A stretch of 5,736 nucleotides of DNA from an uncultured Ruminococcus sp. (GCA_947174965.1 CAMWKY010000150.1:1-5736), one strand, 5' to 3'; shown: positions 1 through 5,728, counted from the first letter of the stretch. Notes: generated from the letters alone by a model not told the origin. A program made the numbers and translations.

Positions 1-2
1 TT

Positions 3-401
3 TATAGAGGAATTTTCTGGATACCTGATATTGAAGATGTTTACAGTTCAGATTTGTATTTTCCGATACCATGTGACAGCAATGGCAATATAAATGATTC
101 TGATTTTGAAATTTCACCGTTGATGTCATCTAAAGGCAATGACAATTATAATCATAAAAACGTATGGAACAGTTTGTCAAAAAAATATACAGGCGGAAAG
201 CCGTTCGATTATTACGCAAGAGGTCGTATAGAAATCCATAATGGTACAGCATTTGTATATTTATCACCGCATATTCCACAAGATGATTTAAAAAAATGGC
301 TTATTGACAAGTTCAATCTTACTTCCGCAAACGGAATTAAAAGAATAAAATTCAATCCAGACTATTCAAAGCATTATAGATGCTATCTGGATAATGAATA
401 A
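3..401 (+). CDS. 3' end of an unrecognised protein gene (5' truncated by window edge)
   Basis: The reading frame is open from the first bases of the window to TAA at 399-401, giving 132 visible residues, so the start lies to the left. A TTG at 54 could be read as a start, but no Shine-Dalgarno stands before it, and the codons ahead of it translate into protein-like sequence (RGIFWIPDIEDVY). I therefore treat it as a C-terminal fragment. The visible part is soluble and rich in Tyr, Asn, Asp and Lys, with no membrane segment. A compact C-terminal module stands out: YYARGRIEI, then an NG turn, FVYLSPHIP, an amphipathic helix around KKWLIDKFNL, and a final HYRCYLD. The pattern suggests a small alpha/beta domain. 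I do not recognise the family and assign no function. It lies upstream of hsp20 on the same strand, with 96 bp between them and no clear terminator. Confidence 0.72.
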   Translation, partial: YRGIFWIPDIEDVYSSDLYFPIPCDSNGNINDSDFEISPLMSSKGNDNYNHKNVWNSLSKKYTGGKPFDYYARGRIEIHNGTAFVYLSPHIPQDDLKKWLIDKFNLTSANGIKRIKFNPDYSKHYRCYLDNE

Positions 402-420
402 AACGAAAGGAATGATTCCA

Positions 421-471
421 ATGAATCACAAAGTATATTTCAAAAGAAAGAACATAAACTATCAGTATTAA
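421..471 (+). CDS. possible 16-codon ORF between the left gene and hsp20
   Basis: ATG at 421 is preceded by AAAGGA (406-411) at a 9-nt spacing, a plausible ribosome binding site, and the frame runs 16 codons to TAA at 469. The predicted peptide is basic and aromatic (MNHKVYFKRKNINYQY). An in-frame ATG at 412 lies too close to the SD to be preferred. It could be a translated small protein, a leader peptide ahead of hsp20 or a decayed gene end. Nothing beyond the SD and start supports it, and a frame this short arises easily by chance. Confidence 0.22.
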   Translation: MNHKVYFKRKNINYQY

Positions 472-483
472 AAAATGTATTTC

Positions 484-489
484 AGGAGG
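484..489 (+). promoter_or_regulatory. ribosome binding site of hsp20
   Basis: AGGAGG, a perfect Shine-Dalgarno core, lies 8 nt before ATG 498. Two ATG codons follow each other (498 and 501), and the spacing suits either, so the first is used for annotation. The site predicts efficient translation. I saw no CIRCE (HrcA) or CtsR operator between 402 and 497, and no convincing promoter hexamer pair, so how hsp20 is heat-regulated here is not visible. Confidence 0.85.
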
Positions 490-497
490 AATTTATT

Positions 498-932
498 ATG
501 ATGTACGGTTTAACACCTTTCACAAGAAACGCTTTCAGCATTTTCAATGCCCTTGACGAACTCGACAGAGACTTTTCAAGCGGAAGCATGGCAATAAACA
601 CCTGTCGAACTGATGTAAGAGATATGGGCGATAAATATATTATGGAGTCCGAACTTCCGGGCTTTGAAAAAGAGGACATCAAGCTTGACATCAAAGGCGA
701 CTATATCACCATTTCAGCAGAACACAAGTCCGAAAAGAATGAGGAAAACAATATCGAAAACGGAAAATATATCCGCCGTGAACGTTCCTACGGCTCATTC
801 AAGAGAAGTTTCGGTATTTCTGACGTAAATGCAGAGGAAATTTCCGCTGAATACAAAAATGGTATTCTTACTATCAAACTTCCAAAGAAAAAACCGCAAG
901 AACCTGTTTCAAAAAGTCTTGAAATAAAATAA
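498..932 (+). CDS. small heat-shock protein, Hsp20/alpha-crystallin family
   Basis: This 144-residue protein has the usual layout and size of bacterial small heat-shock proteins, which are ATP-independent holdases. They bind unfolding proteins in the cytoplasm and keep them soluble for refolding by DnaK/ClpB. The N-terminal arm (about 1-36) starts like many clostridial Hsp20s (MMYGLTPF, then FNALDELDRDF). The alpha-crystallin domain (about 37-132) has the conserved SELPGFEKEDIKLDIKGDYITI stretch split over residues 51-72, RRERSYGSFKRSF (93-105) and the hallmark A-x-x-x-NGIL box (AEYKNGILTIKLPK, 117-130). The short tail ends in LEI (141-143), matching the I/L-x-I/L motif that docks subunits into oligomers. 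It is followed at once by a strong terminator. Family assignment is secure; client range and induction conditions cannot be read from the sequence. Confidence 0.96.
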   Translation: MMYGLTPFTRNAFSIFNALDELDRDFSSGSMAINTCRTDVRDMGDKYIMESELPGFEKEDIKLDIKGDYITISAEHKSEKNEENNIENGKYIRRERSYGSFKRSFGISDVNAEEISAEYKNGILTIKLPKKKPQEPVSKSLEIK

Positions 933-938
933 AAAGAT

Positions 939-975
939 AAAGCAGTCTCCGATTAATTTCGGGAACTGCTTTTTT
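939..975. terminator. bidirectional Rho-independent terminator between convergent genes
   Basis: AAAGCAGT (939-946) pairs with ACTGCTTT (965-972). The stem continues with TCCGA/TCGGG-type pairs (948-952 with 959-963, including one G-U) around the loop TTAATT. On the plus strand a T run (970-975) follows, terminating hsp20, whose stop is at 932. On the minus strand the stem is followed by a T-rich stretch (complement of about 920-938), so the same hairpin can end the operon whose last stop is at 983-985. It is the only strong hairpin between the two units. Confidence 0.88.
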
Positions 976-982
976 GTTGATT

Positions 983-1459
983 TTAAAAGACTATATCGTC
1001 AAATTTTCCTCTCATCGCTTTTACAAGTTCATTCGGAGAAAGTCTTATCTGCGTGCCGATACGTCCGCCACTGATATAGAACAGTTCCAGATTTTCAGCT
1101 GATTTGTGAATTACGGTCATGAACTGCTTTTTCATGCCGATAGGAGTACAACCGCCACGCACATAGCCTGTCACTTTTGTAATGTCTTTCACGTGGAGCA
1201 GTTCAACCGATTTTTCACCCACACTTTTTGCGGACTTTTTCAAATCAAGCTCCATTGCAACAGGCAGGAGAAAACAATAATAATTTCCCGATTTGCCTTG
1301 TGCTATGAGAGTTTTGAATGTTTCGTCAGGCGGTTGATTCAGTTTTTCCGCAACGTGTACGCCGTCAATAAATTCCTCGCACTCATAAGTCTGAATTGTA
1401 TATGCTATCTTTGATTTGTCAAGAAACCGCATTGCATTTGTCTTAACTTCCTTGCCCAT
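983..1459 (-). CDS. ybaK: YbaK/EbsC-family aminoacyl-tRNA deacylase (Cys-tRNA(Pro) deacylase type)
   Basis: YbaK-family enzymes hydrolyse misacylated tRNA, typically Cys-tRNA(Pro) made in error by prolyl-tRNA synthetase, as free-standing proofreading domains in the cytoplasm. The 158-residue product matches the family's size and landmarks. These are an N-terminal YTIQTYE strand, HVAEKL, the conserved lysine in ETFKTL (Lys49, the counterpart of the catalytic lysine of E. coli YbaK), the LPVAMELDLKKSAK segment, the glycine-rich loop GYVRGGCTPIG (98-108) and a terminal strand/helix with SGGRIGTQIRLSP. The ATG at 1459 is chosen because AAGGGTGA (1466-1473) lies 6 nt upstream. A GTG at 1465 in the same frame would add two residues but touches the SD. 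The gene overlaps the end of queH by 17 nt and is the last of the operon. Family is confident; Cys-tRNA(Pro) specificity is inferred, since relatives such as ProX act on other tRNAs. Confidence 0.92.
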   Translation of the reverse strand: MGKEVKTNAMRFLDKSKIAYTIQTYECEEFIDGVHVAEKLNQPPDETFKTLIAQGKSGNYYCFLLPVAMELDLKKSAKSVGEKSVELLHVKDITKVTGYVRGGCTPIGMKKQFMTVIHKSAENLELFYISGGRIGTQIRLSPNELVKAMRGKFDDIVF

Positions 1460-2069
1460 TCTCACTCACCCTTTTACTATAAATACAACCGCAGTAATTT
1501 TGTCTGTAGAGATTATACTGCCTTGATAATTCGATAGAATGTTTGTAGCCGTCATGCTTTTTGAAGTCCGAAAAAAGATACTGCACGCCCGTTTCCTCTG
1601 CAATCCTGCCACCGCATTTATTAATGAAATCGCAGTCCTTATGCGGACTTATTGTCAGTGTAGTTGTAAAATAGTCTGAACCTGCATTTCTGGCTGATTC
1701 AGCAGTCCTGCGCAGTCGGTATTCAATACATCTCTGGCATCTCAATCCTCTTTCGGAAAGATTTTCAAGTCCTCTTGCAAGCTCATAGAAAGGTTGCGGA
1801 TTATAGTCGGCATCAATCATTTTTACATCAAGATTCATTTCAGTAATAAGTCTTTTCAGTTCCTGTTTTCTGAAATCGTATTCGGATTCAGGTGCTATGT
1901 TCGGATTGAAAAAAAATACAGTTATATCAAAATGATTATAAAGATAAAGCAGGGTATGACTTGAACACGGCGCACAGCACGCATGAAGCATCAGCGACGG
2001 TTTTACGCCGTTTTTTGCAAGATATTCAAGCTTGTCATCAAGCATTTTTCCGTAGTTTATCTTCTGCAT
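1443..2069 (-). CDS. queH: epoxyqueuosine reductase QueH (DUF208 family)
   Basis: QueH is the non-cobalamin alternative to QueG. It reduces epoxyqueuosine to queuosine at the wobble position of GUN-anticodon tRNAs using an iron-sulfur cluster. The 208-residue protein carries the family signature throughout: LHACCAPCSS (Cys31, Cys32, Cys35), NPNIAPESEYDFR (55-67), RCQRC (Cys111, Cys114), FTTTLTISPHK (134-144), SDFKKHDGYK (167-176) and LYRQNYCGCIYS (Cys193, Cys195). These cysteines include the expected metal/cluster ligands. Other family members show the same arrangement. I choose ATG 2069, because GAGGAA (2077-2082) lies 7-9 nt before it. An in-frame TTG at 2084 overlaps that SD and would add five unconserved residues. 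The start follows the ricT stop by one nucleotide, so translation is probably coupled. No other queuosine gene (queA, tgt, queC-F) is visible in the window. Confidence 0.95.
   Translation of the reverse strand: MQKINYGKMLDDKLEYLAKNGVKPSLMLHACCAPCSSHTLLYLYNHFDITVFFFNPNIAPESEYDFRKQELKRLITEMNLDVKMIDADYNPQPFYELARGLENLSERGLRCQRCIEYRLRRTAESARNAGSDYFTTTLTISPHKDCDFINKCGGRIAEETGVQYLFSDFKKHDGYKHSIELSRQYNLYRQNYCGCIYSKRVSENGQGS
1466..1473 (-). promoter_or_regulatory. ribosome binding site deciding the ybaK start
   Basis: The minus strand reads AAGGGTGA, located within the 3' end of queH and 6 nt before ATG 1459. The alternative GTG at 1465 directly abuts the motif and would leave no spacer. Confidence 0.7.
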
Positions 2070-2070
2070 A

Positions 2071-2937
2071 TTATTTTTCCTCAAGATTTTTCAATGCACG
2101 CATTTCCTCTTTATTCAGCTTGATTTCAACGTCTTTTAGCAGTTTTACTTCGTTTCTGTCCAATGTAGCCGGTACTTCTGATTTGTCTGTTTTTACTTTC
2201 AGTTTTCCTGTAATCAGATTTACTTCAATAACCTTGCCTTTGTCACCTTCGGGAGTTACTACCACTGCGCCGACTTTTGGCGTTATTTTGAGAAGTGCAT
2301 CATAAGCAGGCTGTTCATTTTTTAGACAGCACATAAGTCTGCCACAAGTACCTGAAATTTTTGTGGGATTCAGAGAAAGTCCCTGCTCCTTTGCCATTTT
2401 AATCGAAACAGGATTGAAGTCGCCCATATATCCCTTACAGCAAAATTCACGCCCGCATATTCCAAGACCGCCAAGAATTTTTGCTTCATCTCTCACACCA
2501 ATCTGACGGAGTTCAATACGTGTGCGGAATACACCAGCCAAATCTTTTACAAGTTCACGGAAATCAATTCTTGTTTCTGCCGTAAAATAAAACAGAATCT
2601 TGCTGTTATCAAATGCCCATTCAACATCTATAAGATTCATTTTCATCTTTCGGAGTTTTATTTTCTCCTCACATATAGCAAAAGCCTCTTTCTCTTTCTG
2701 CTTGTTTTTCTCAACTGTTTTAAGGTCTTTTTCATCTGCCTTGCGCAGAATCGGTTTCAGCGGTGATGATATTGTATTGTCCTCCATTTCACGATTTGCA
2801 ATAACAATCTCTCCACATTCTATACCTCTTGCCGTATCAACAACAGCACATTCACCAAGTTCAAATTTTATTCCTTCAGGCGAAAAATAGTAAACCTTTC
2901 CGCCTTTTTTAAATCTTATTCCAACTATCTCTTTCAA
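2071..2937 (-). CDS. ricT: RicT/YaaT, PSP1-domain regulator of RNase Y (stage 0 sporulation YaaT family)
   Basis: In Bacillus subtilis RicT (YaaT) joins RicA (YmcA) and RicF (YlbF) in the RicAFT complex. That complex binds [4Fe-4S] clusters, assists RNase Y in maturing mRNAs, and affects sporulation, competence and biofilm formation. The 288-residue product has the family's length. An N-terminal strand-rich part (IVGIRFKKGGKVYYFSP, then GIECGEIV at 38-45) leads into a lysine/glutamate-rich helix (about 65-100) and the PSP1 C-terminal region. The signature GGLGICGREFCCKGY (156-170, Cys161, Cys166, Cys167) and GTCGRLMCCLKNE (196-208, Cys198, Cys203, Cys204) is intact and includes the cysteines proposed as cluster ligands. 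A KOW/SH3-like tail follows (GDKGKVIEVN, 231-240). The start is TTG 2937, supported by AAGGAGT 8 nt upstream, and it overlaps the holB stop as TTGA. RicA and RicF genes are not in the window. Assignment of the family is firm; its role outside Bacillus is inferred. Confidence 0.95.
   Translation of the reverse strand: MKEIVGIRFKKGGKVYYFSPEGIKFELGECAVVDTARGIECGEIVIANREMEDNTISSPLKPILRKADEKDLKTVEKNKQKEKEAFAICEEKIKLRKMKMNLIDVEWAFDNSKILFYFTAETRIDFRELVKDLAGVFRTRIELRQIGVRDEAKILGGLGICGREFCCKGYMGDFNPVSIKMAKEQGLSLNPTKISGTCGRLMCCLKNEQPAYDALLKITPKVGAVVVTPEGDKGKVIEVNLITGKLKVKTDKSEVPATLDRNEVKLLKDVEIKLNKEEMRALKNLEEK
2077..2082 (-). promoter_or_regulatory. ribosome binding site deciding the queH start
   Basis: On the minus strand this reads GAGGAA, inside the last codons of ricT. 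Its distance to ATG 2069 is 7 nt, counted from the end of the motif, which is ideal. The longer reading from TTG 2084 would have its start codon inside this site, so the shorter protein is preferred. Confidence 0.75.
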
Positions 2938-3926
2938 AATTTTTTACTCCTTATCTGCATAATTTCAGCACAAAGACAAGTTACAGCAAGAGAAGCATTT
3001 ACATTTGCCTGTATAGCTTTCCATGCCTCCTCAATTTTATTATGAATCTGTATCGCCTGATATGATGACATAATATCTGCAAGTGCAAGTGCTGAATCAC
3101 GAAAACAACCAATATTTTCCGCATTTTTATCCTGTATAAGTACAGCGCAGTCCCTTACAAGATTATCGATAATTGAAAATACGCTGTAAAGTTCATTACG
3201 TTCACTGCCTACAGAATAAAAGGTGACATTAAGTTCATATTCGTTGCCTTTTATTATACTATCTGCTATGCGTTTTGTCAAATCAATCTGACTTCTTATT
3301 TTCTCATCTGATATATACTCAATACATTTCCCGATATTTCCATGAAAACAGCTCACGGCTTTTTTTATTTCAGTTTCGTTATATCCCGATTCAGCAAGCG
3401 ATATTTCAGCTTCCTGCGCCGTACAAAGTGAAACGCCTAAACATATACAGCGTGAAATAATAGTTGCAAGAAATTCATATTTTGATTCAGCCGTGAAGAT
3501 AAAATAAGCATAGTCAGGCGGTTCTTCAATAAGTTTAAGAAGCATATTTTGAGTTTGTACGCTCATATTACGGCAGTCACGGAATATATAAATCTTTCTG
3601 CCCGAACTGTTGTTCGGCTTTATGAAGGCATCTGAAATAATTTCCCTTGCGGTCTTTACGGAATACCCCTCAAGTTTTCCGTCCGTCTTGACGTACGTCA
3701 CATCAGGGTGAACATGGGATTCCGCATTTCTGCATGAATTGCATTCTCCGCATGGCTTGCCGTTCTGCGTACGTTCGCAAAGCAACGCAGATGTATAGTA
3801 ATCGGCAATGAGTTTTTTTCCCGAACCTCTTTCGCCGTAAAGTATAAGTGCATGGGCAGTTTTTCCGTTGATGTTCATTTTATCAAAAGTATCAATAAGA
3901 TATTTGTTTCCGTATATTTTTTTCAC
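2934..3926 (-). CDS. holB: DNA polymerase III subunit delta' (clamp loader, HolB)
   Basis: Delta' is one of the clamp-loader subunits that, with tau/gamma (DnaX) and delta (HolA), opens the beta sliding clamp and places it on primed DNA. The 330-residue product has the standard AAA+ layout. It opens with the GNKYLIDTF-type N-terminus, then the P-loop GERGSGKK (31-38), a zinc-binding four-cysteine cluster (Cys50, Cys59, Cys62, Cys65; pattern CGECNSC), HPDV (73-76), IREI-like TAREIISDAF (92-101), QNMLLKLIEEPP (126-137) and the SRC arginine-finger motif (158-160, within TIISRC). The Walker B position reads IYIFRDCRNM, lacking the usual DEx acidic pair, as expected for a subunit that need not hydrolyse ATP. 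The C-terminal half (about 170-330) is helical and poorly conserved, as in the family. The start is GTG 3926, overlapping the decarboxylase stop as GTGA. DnaX and HolA are not in the window. Confidence 0.95.
   Translation of the reverse strand: MKKIYGNKYLIDTFDKMNINGKTAHALILYGERGSGKKLIADYYTSALLCERTQNGKPCGECNSCRNAESHVHPDVTYVKTDGKLEGYSVKTAREIISDAFIKPNNSSGRKIYIFRDCRNMSVQTQNMLLKLIEEPPDYAYFIFTAESKYEFLATIISRCICLGVSLCTAQEAEISLAESGYNETEIKKAVSCFHGNIGKCIEYISDEKIRSQIDLTKRIADSIIKGNEYELNVTFYSVGSERNELYSVFSIIDNLVRDCAVLIQDKNAENIGCFRDSALALADIMSSYQAIQIHNKIEEAWKAIQANVNASLAVTCLCAEIMQIRSKKF
2946..2952 (-). promoter_or_regulatory. ribosome binding site supporting the TTG start of ricT
   Basis: The minus strand reads AAGGAGT, inside the end of holB, 8 nt before TTG 2937. 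The strength of the site and the conserved protein sequence directly after the TTG (KEIVGIRF) make this non-ATG start credible. Confidence 0.8.
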
Positions 3927-5227
3927 TTAATCACCATAACCCTTTTTATTCCGTATCTTCTGTATATTTCTATGCAACTGCTGTCTATTATTTCACCGCT
4001 TACTGCTATAGGTATTGCAGGCGGACAAGGAACTTTTACAGATGCGCAAATTCTGCCCTCTGCGTGTTCTATAGAAATTTCCTCACACGGCATATATAAA
4101 GCCTGTCCGATAGTCATTGCCTTTTGAGGTAACTTTTTCAGGAACGGCATATCAGGAATATTATTTATATATGTCGTTTCAAAAGAAGTTTCAAGAGCTT
4201 CTGAAATTCTTGTATAGTCGTCTGCCTTATTTACGGGCGACATGAGTAGGATAACAGTATTATCATCGGAATATTCGCATTCTATGCCGTTTTTACGCAG
4301 ATTTTCGGCAAATTCATTACCGTTATAACCATATTTCGCTGTATTCATTGTAATATGAAAAGGGTCGCCCTCTGATAACACAAGCCCTTTGTAATCATTT
4401 CTGAAATCCGATATGTATTGCAGATTTTTCAGTATGTCATCTTTTATTTTTTCGTCAATATACTTACAGCACAAATCAAGAGATGCAAGTATAAGATAAG
4501 ACGGACTTGTTGATGCAAATATACTCATGCACTGTCTTAAAATACGTGCATATTTTTCACTTGATGTATGCAGAACTGCTGAACCTGTCAGACCGACAAG
4601 CATTTTATGTGCAGAATCGCAACATATATCAGCCCCGATTGCTATAGGGTGCATATTTTCGGGCATGAATGCAAGATGTCCGCCGTGTGCATTATCTACA
4701 AGAAGTACAGCACCGTATCTATGGCATATTTCCGCAAGCGACTTTATATCAGCCATTCTGCCAGTATAGTCGGGAGATGTGACGTACAAACAGCCGTTTT
4801 CAGTTGCTTTCAGTTTGTCCTCAACCTGCTGTAAATCAATTCTGCCTGAAAGTATACCTGTTCTGTAGTCGGGCAGAATCCAGTCAACATCAAGATTAAG
4901 AAGTGCAGAGGCATTTATAAAAGCCCTGTGAGCGTTACGGACTGCTATAATCTTTCTGTTCTCCTGTTTCATGGCAAAAAGCATTGCCTGTATACATAGT
5001 GTTGAGCCTGATACAGAGTAAAAAGATGCTTTTGTATTGTAAAGCATTGACATATTTTTTTCGCTTTCAAGTATTATTCCGTCCGCTTCAAACAAGCTGT
5101 CTGCACCCTTTATCTCTGTAATATCATATCTGTAGATACCGTTTTTTCCTTTATGCCCTGGCATATGACAGCGGACTGTATCAGAGGCAGTATATTTTTC
5201 AAGAAAATCAACTATCGGTGTATTCAT
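3923..5227 (-). CDS. PLP-dependent Orn/Lys/Arg decarboxylase-family protein (YaaO-like, short form)
   Basis: The 434-residue protein is a fold-type I PLP enzyme of the ornithine/lysine/arginine decarboxylase family, in the short form that lacks the N-terminal wing domain of the large E. coli enzymes. Landmarks in order are HMPGHKG (21-27), GADSLFEADG (41-50), SVSGSTLCIQ (71-80, phosphate cup), RNAHRAF (97-103, with the histidine that stacks on PLP), SPDYTGRMADI (151-161), DNAHGGH (178-184, cofactor-binding aspartate Asp178) and SAHKMLVGLTGSAVLH (205-220), in which Lys208 should form the Schiff base with PLP. The small C-terminal domain contains PCPPAIPIAVSGE, where most relatives have PPGIP or PPGVP. 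Substrate (arginine, lysine or ornithine) cannot be decided from sequence. GGAG (5234-5237) precedes ATG 5227 by 6 nt, placed directly after the stop of the sigma-like gene. A decarboxylase of this type is also the neighbour of tmk/holB in Bacillus. Confidence 0.93.
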   Translation of the reverse strand: MNTPIVDFLEKYTASDTVRCHMPGHKGKNGIYRYDITEIKGADSLFEADGIILESEKNMSMLYNTKASFYSVSGSTLCIQAMLFAMKQENRKIIAVRNAHRAFINASALLNLDVDWILPDYRTGILSGRIDLQQVEDKLKATENGCLYVTSPDYTGRMADIKSLAEICHRYGAVLLVDNAHGGHLAFMPENMHPIAIGADICCDSAHKMLVGLTGSAVLHTSSEKYARILRQCMSIFASTSPSYLILASLDLCCKYIDEKIKDDILKNLQYISDFRNDYKGLVLSEGDPFHITMNTAKYGYNGNEFAENLRKNGIECEYSDDNTVILLMSPVNKADDYTRISEALETSFETTYINNIPDMPFLKKLPQKAMTIGQALYMPCEEISIEHAEGRICASVKVPCPPAIPIAVSGEIIDSSCIEIYRRYGIKRVMVIK

Positions 5228-5238
5228 GTTCAGCTCCG

Positions 5239-5535
5239 TTATATATAGTATTTCAGTATCCTGTAAATGCGCAGTCTTGCCCTTGCCATAGTCGCAGATA
5301 CGGCTTGTACTGTTACACCAGTATGCTTTGAAATTTCCGTCATATCCATATTTTTATAGTAGTACATAAGTACAATGTTGCGCTGTTTTTCTGTAAGTTC
5401 GTTCTGTATCACTTGCACAAGGATTCTTTTAAGTCTGCTGTGTTCTGATTCGCCCTTGCTTTCACCTAAAATAACTCTTATTCTCTCATCAGCTCTGCCT
5501 GTAAAAGTTTCGCTGTATGCCTCACGCTTTGACAA
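5239..5535 (-). CDS. small sigma-70 region 4-like helix-turn-helix protein
   Basis: This 98-residue protein consists of a charged, probably helical N-terminal half (about 1-45) and a sigma-70 region 4-type HTH. In the HTH, LTEKQRNIVLMYYYKNM (47-63) is followed by MTEISKHTGVTVQAVSATMARARLRIYRIL (65-94, given in pieces: MTEISKHTGVT then VQAVSATMARARLR). That matches the 'L-T-x-x-Q-R-x-V..YY..M...EIA...GVT..AVS..L.RAR..L' pattern of region 4. Region 2, needed to recognise the -10 element and bind core polymerase strongly, is missing, so it is not a complete sigma factor. It could be a regulator, an anti-/co-sigma type partner or a YlxM-like adaptor. The start is taken at TTG 5535 because AAAGAGGTGA (5541-5550) lies 5 nt upstream. 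GTG 5544 in the same frame is inside that site. It is the first gene of the operon, 11 nt ahead of the decarboxylase. Confidence 0.78.
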   Translation of the reverse strand: MSKREAYSETFTGRADERIRVILGESKGESEHSRLKRILVQVIQNELTEKQRNIVLMYYYKNMDMTEISKHTGVTVQAVSATMARARLRIYRILKYYI

Positions 5536-5540
5536 TGCGT

Positions 5541-5550
5541 TCACCTCTTT
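5541..5550 (-). promoter_or_regulatory. ribosome binding site deciding the start of the sigma-like gene
   Basis: The minus strand reads AAAGAGGTGA, an extended match to the anti-SD, 5 nt before TTG 5535. The GTG at 5544 that begins the longest open frame lies inside this motif, so translation from the TTG is more likely. Confidence 0.7.
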
Positions 5551-5569
5551 TTTATGATGCTGTATACTG

Positions 5570-5598
5570 ATTATATCATAAATTTACGGATTTTTCAA
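5570..5598 (-). promoter_or_regulatory. near-consensus vegetative (sigma-A) promoter of the six-gene operon
   Basis: On the minus strand TTGAAA (5593-5598) and TATAAT (5570-5575) are separated by exactly 17 nt. The -10 is a perfect match and the -35 differs at one or two positions. Transcription would start near 5563, giving a leader of about 28 nt to the TTG start. There is no room for a riboswitch in that leader. The AT-rich DNA just upstream (about 5605-5665) could act as an UP-like element. I found no comparable promoter at the internal gene junctions, which all overlap or nearly touch. Confidence 0.82.
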
Positions 5599-5702
5599 TG
5601 GATTACAGTAATTTTTTTCTCAATAATATGAAAAAATTTTATCCTAAATTAATCTTTTAAAAATATCTGTTTTCCTTGACTTTTAACCAATACCAGCAAG
5701 AA

Positions 5703-5728
5703 ATCCCCCACCTCTATAGGTGGGGGAT
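5703..5728. repeat. perfect 11-bp inverted repeat: IS200/IS605-type end hairpin or terminator of an upstream gene
   Basis: ATCCCCCACCT (5703-5713) and AGGTGGGGGAT (5718-5728) form a perfect 11-bp stem around the loop CTAT. On the minus strand the stem is followed by ATTTCTTG, a weak T tract, so it could terminate a gene entering from the right. The GC-rich stem and the flanking GAATTGCG and CAAGAAAT also resemble the subterminal hairpins of IS200/IS605-family elements as I remember them. No transposase or TnpB coding sequence is visible, because only 8 bases remain to the edge. If it is an element end, the boundary would probably lie in 5676-5702, for example near TTGAC (5676-5680). Stem geometry is certain; its identity is not. 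Confidence 0.6.

Noticed and set aside
409..419. Small palindrome GGAATGATTCC as a possible operator
   Set aside because: Five-base arms overlapping the SD of the small ORF are expected by chance, and no second copy is seen near a promoter.
402..497. CIRCE or CtsR heat-shock operator upstream of hsp20
   Set aside because: No TTAGCACTC/GAGTGCTAA pair and no GGTCAAA direct repeat is present.
1106..1414. Plus-strand open frame of 102 codons opposite ybaK
   Set aside because: It lies wholly antisense to a well-conserved YbaK gene, has no SD, and its Cys/Phe/His-rich translation is typical of an antisense shadow.
3590..3630. Missing Walker B acidic residues in HolB as a sign of a broken gene
   Set aside because: Delta' subunits commonly have a degenerate ATPase site; the zinc cluster, SRC motif and full length are intact.
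4527..4834. Two overlapping plus-strand frames opposite the decarboxylase
   Set aside because: Both are antisense to the PLP-site coding region, overlap each other in different frames and lack ribosome binding sites.
5536..5702. Riboswitch or T-box leader ahead of the operon
   Set aside because: The promoter at 5570-5598 leaves a leader of only about 28 nt, and the DNA upstream of it shows no structured GC-containing stems apart from the edge hairpin.
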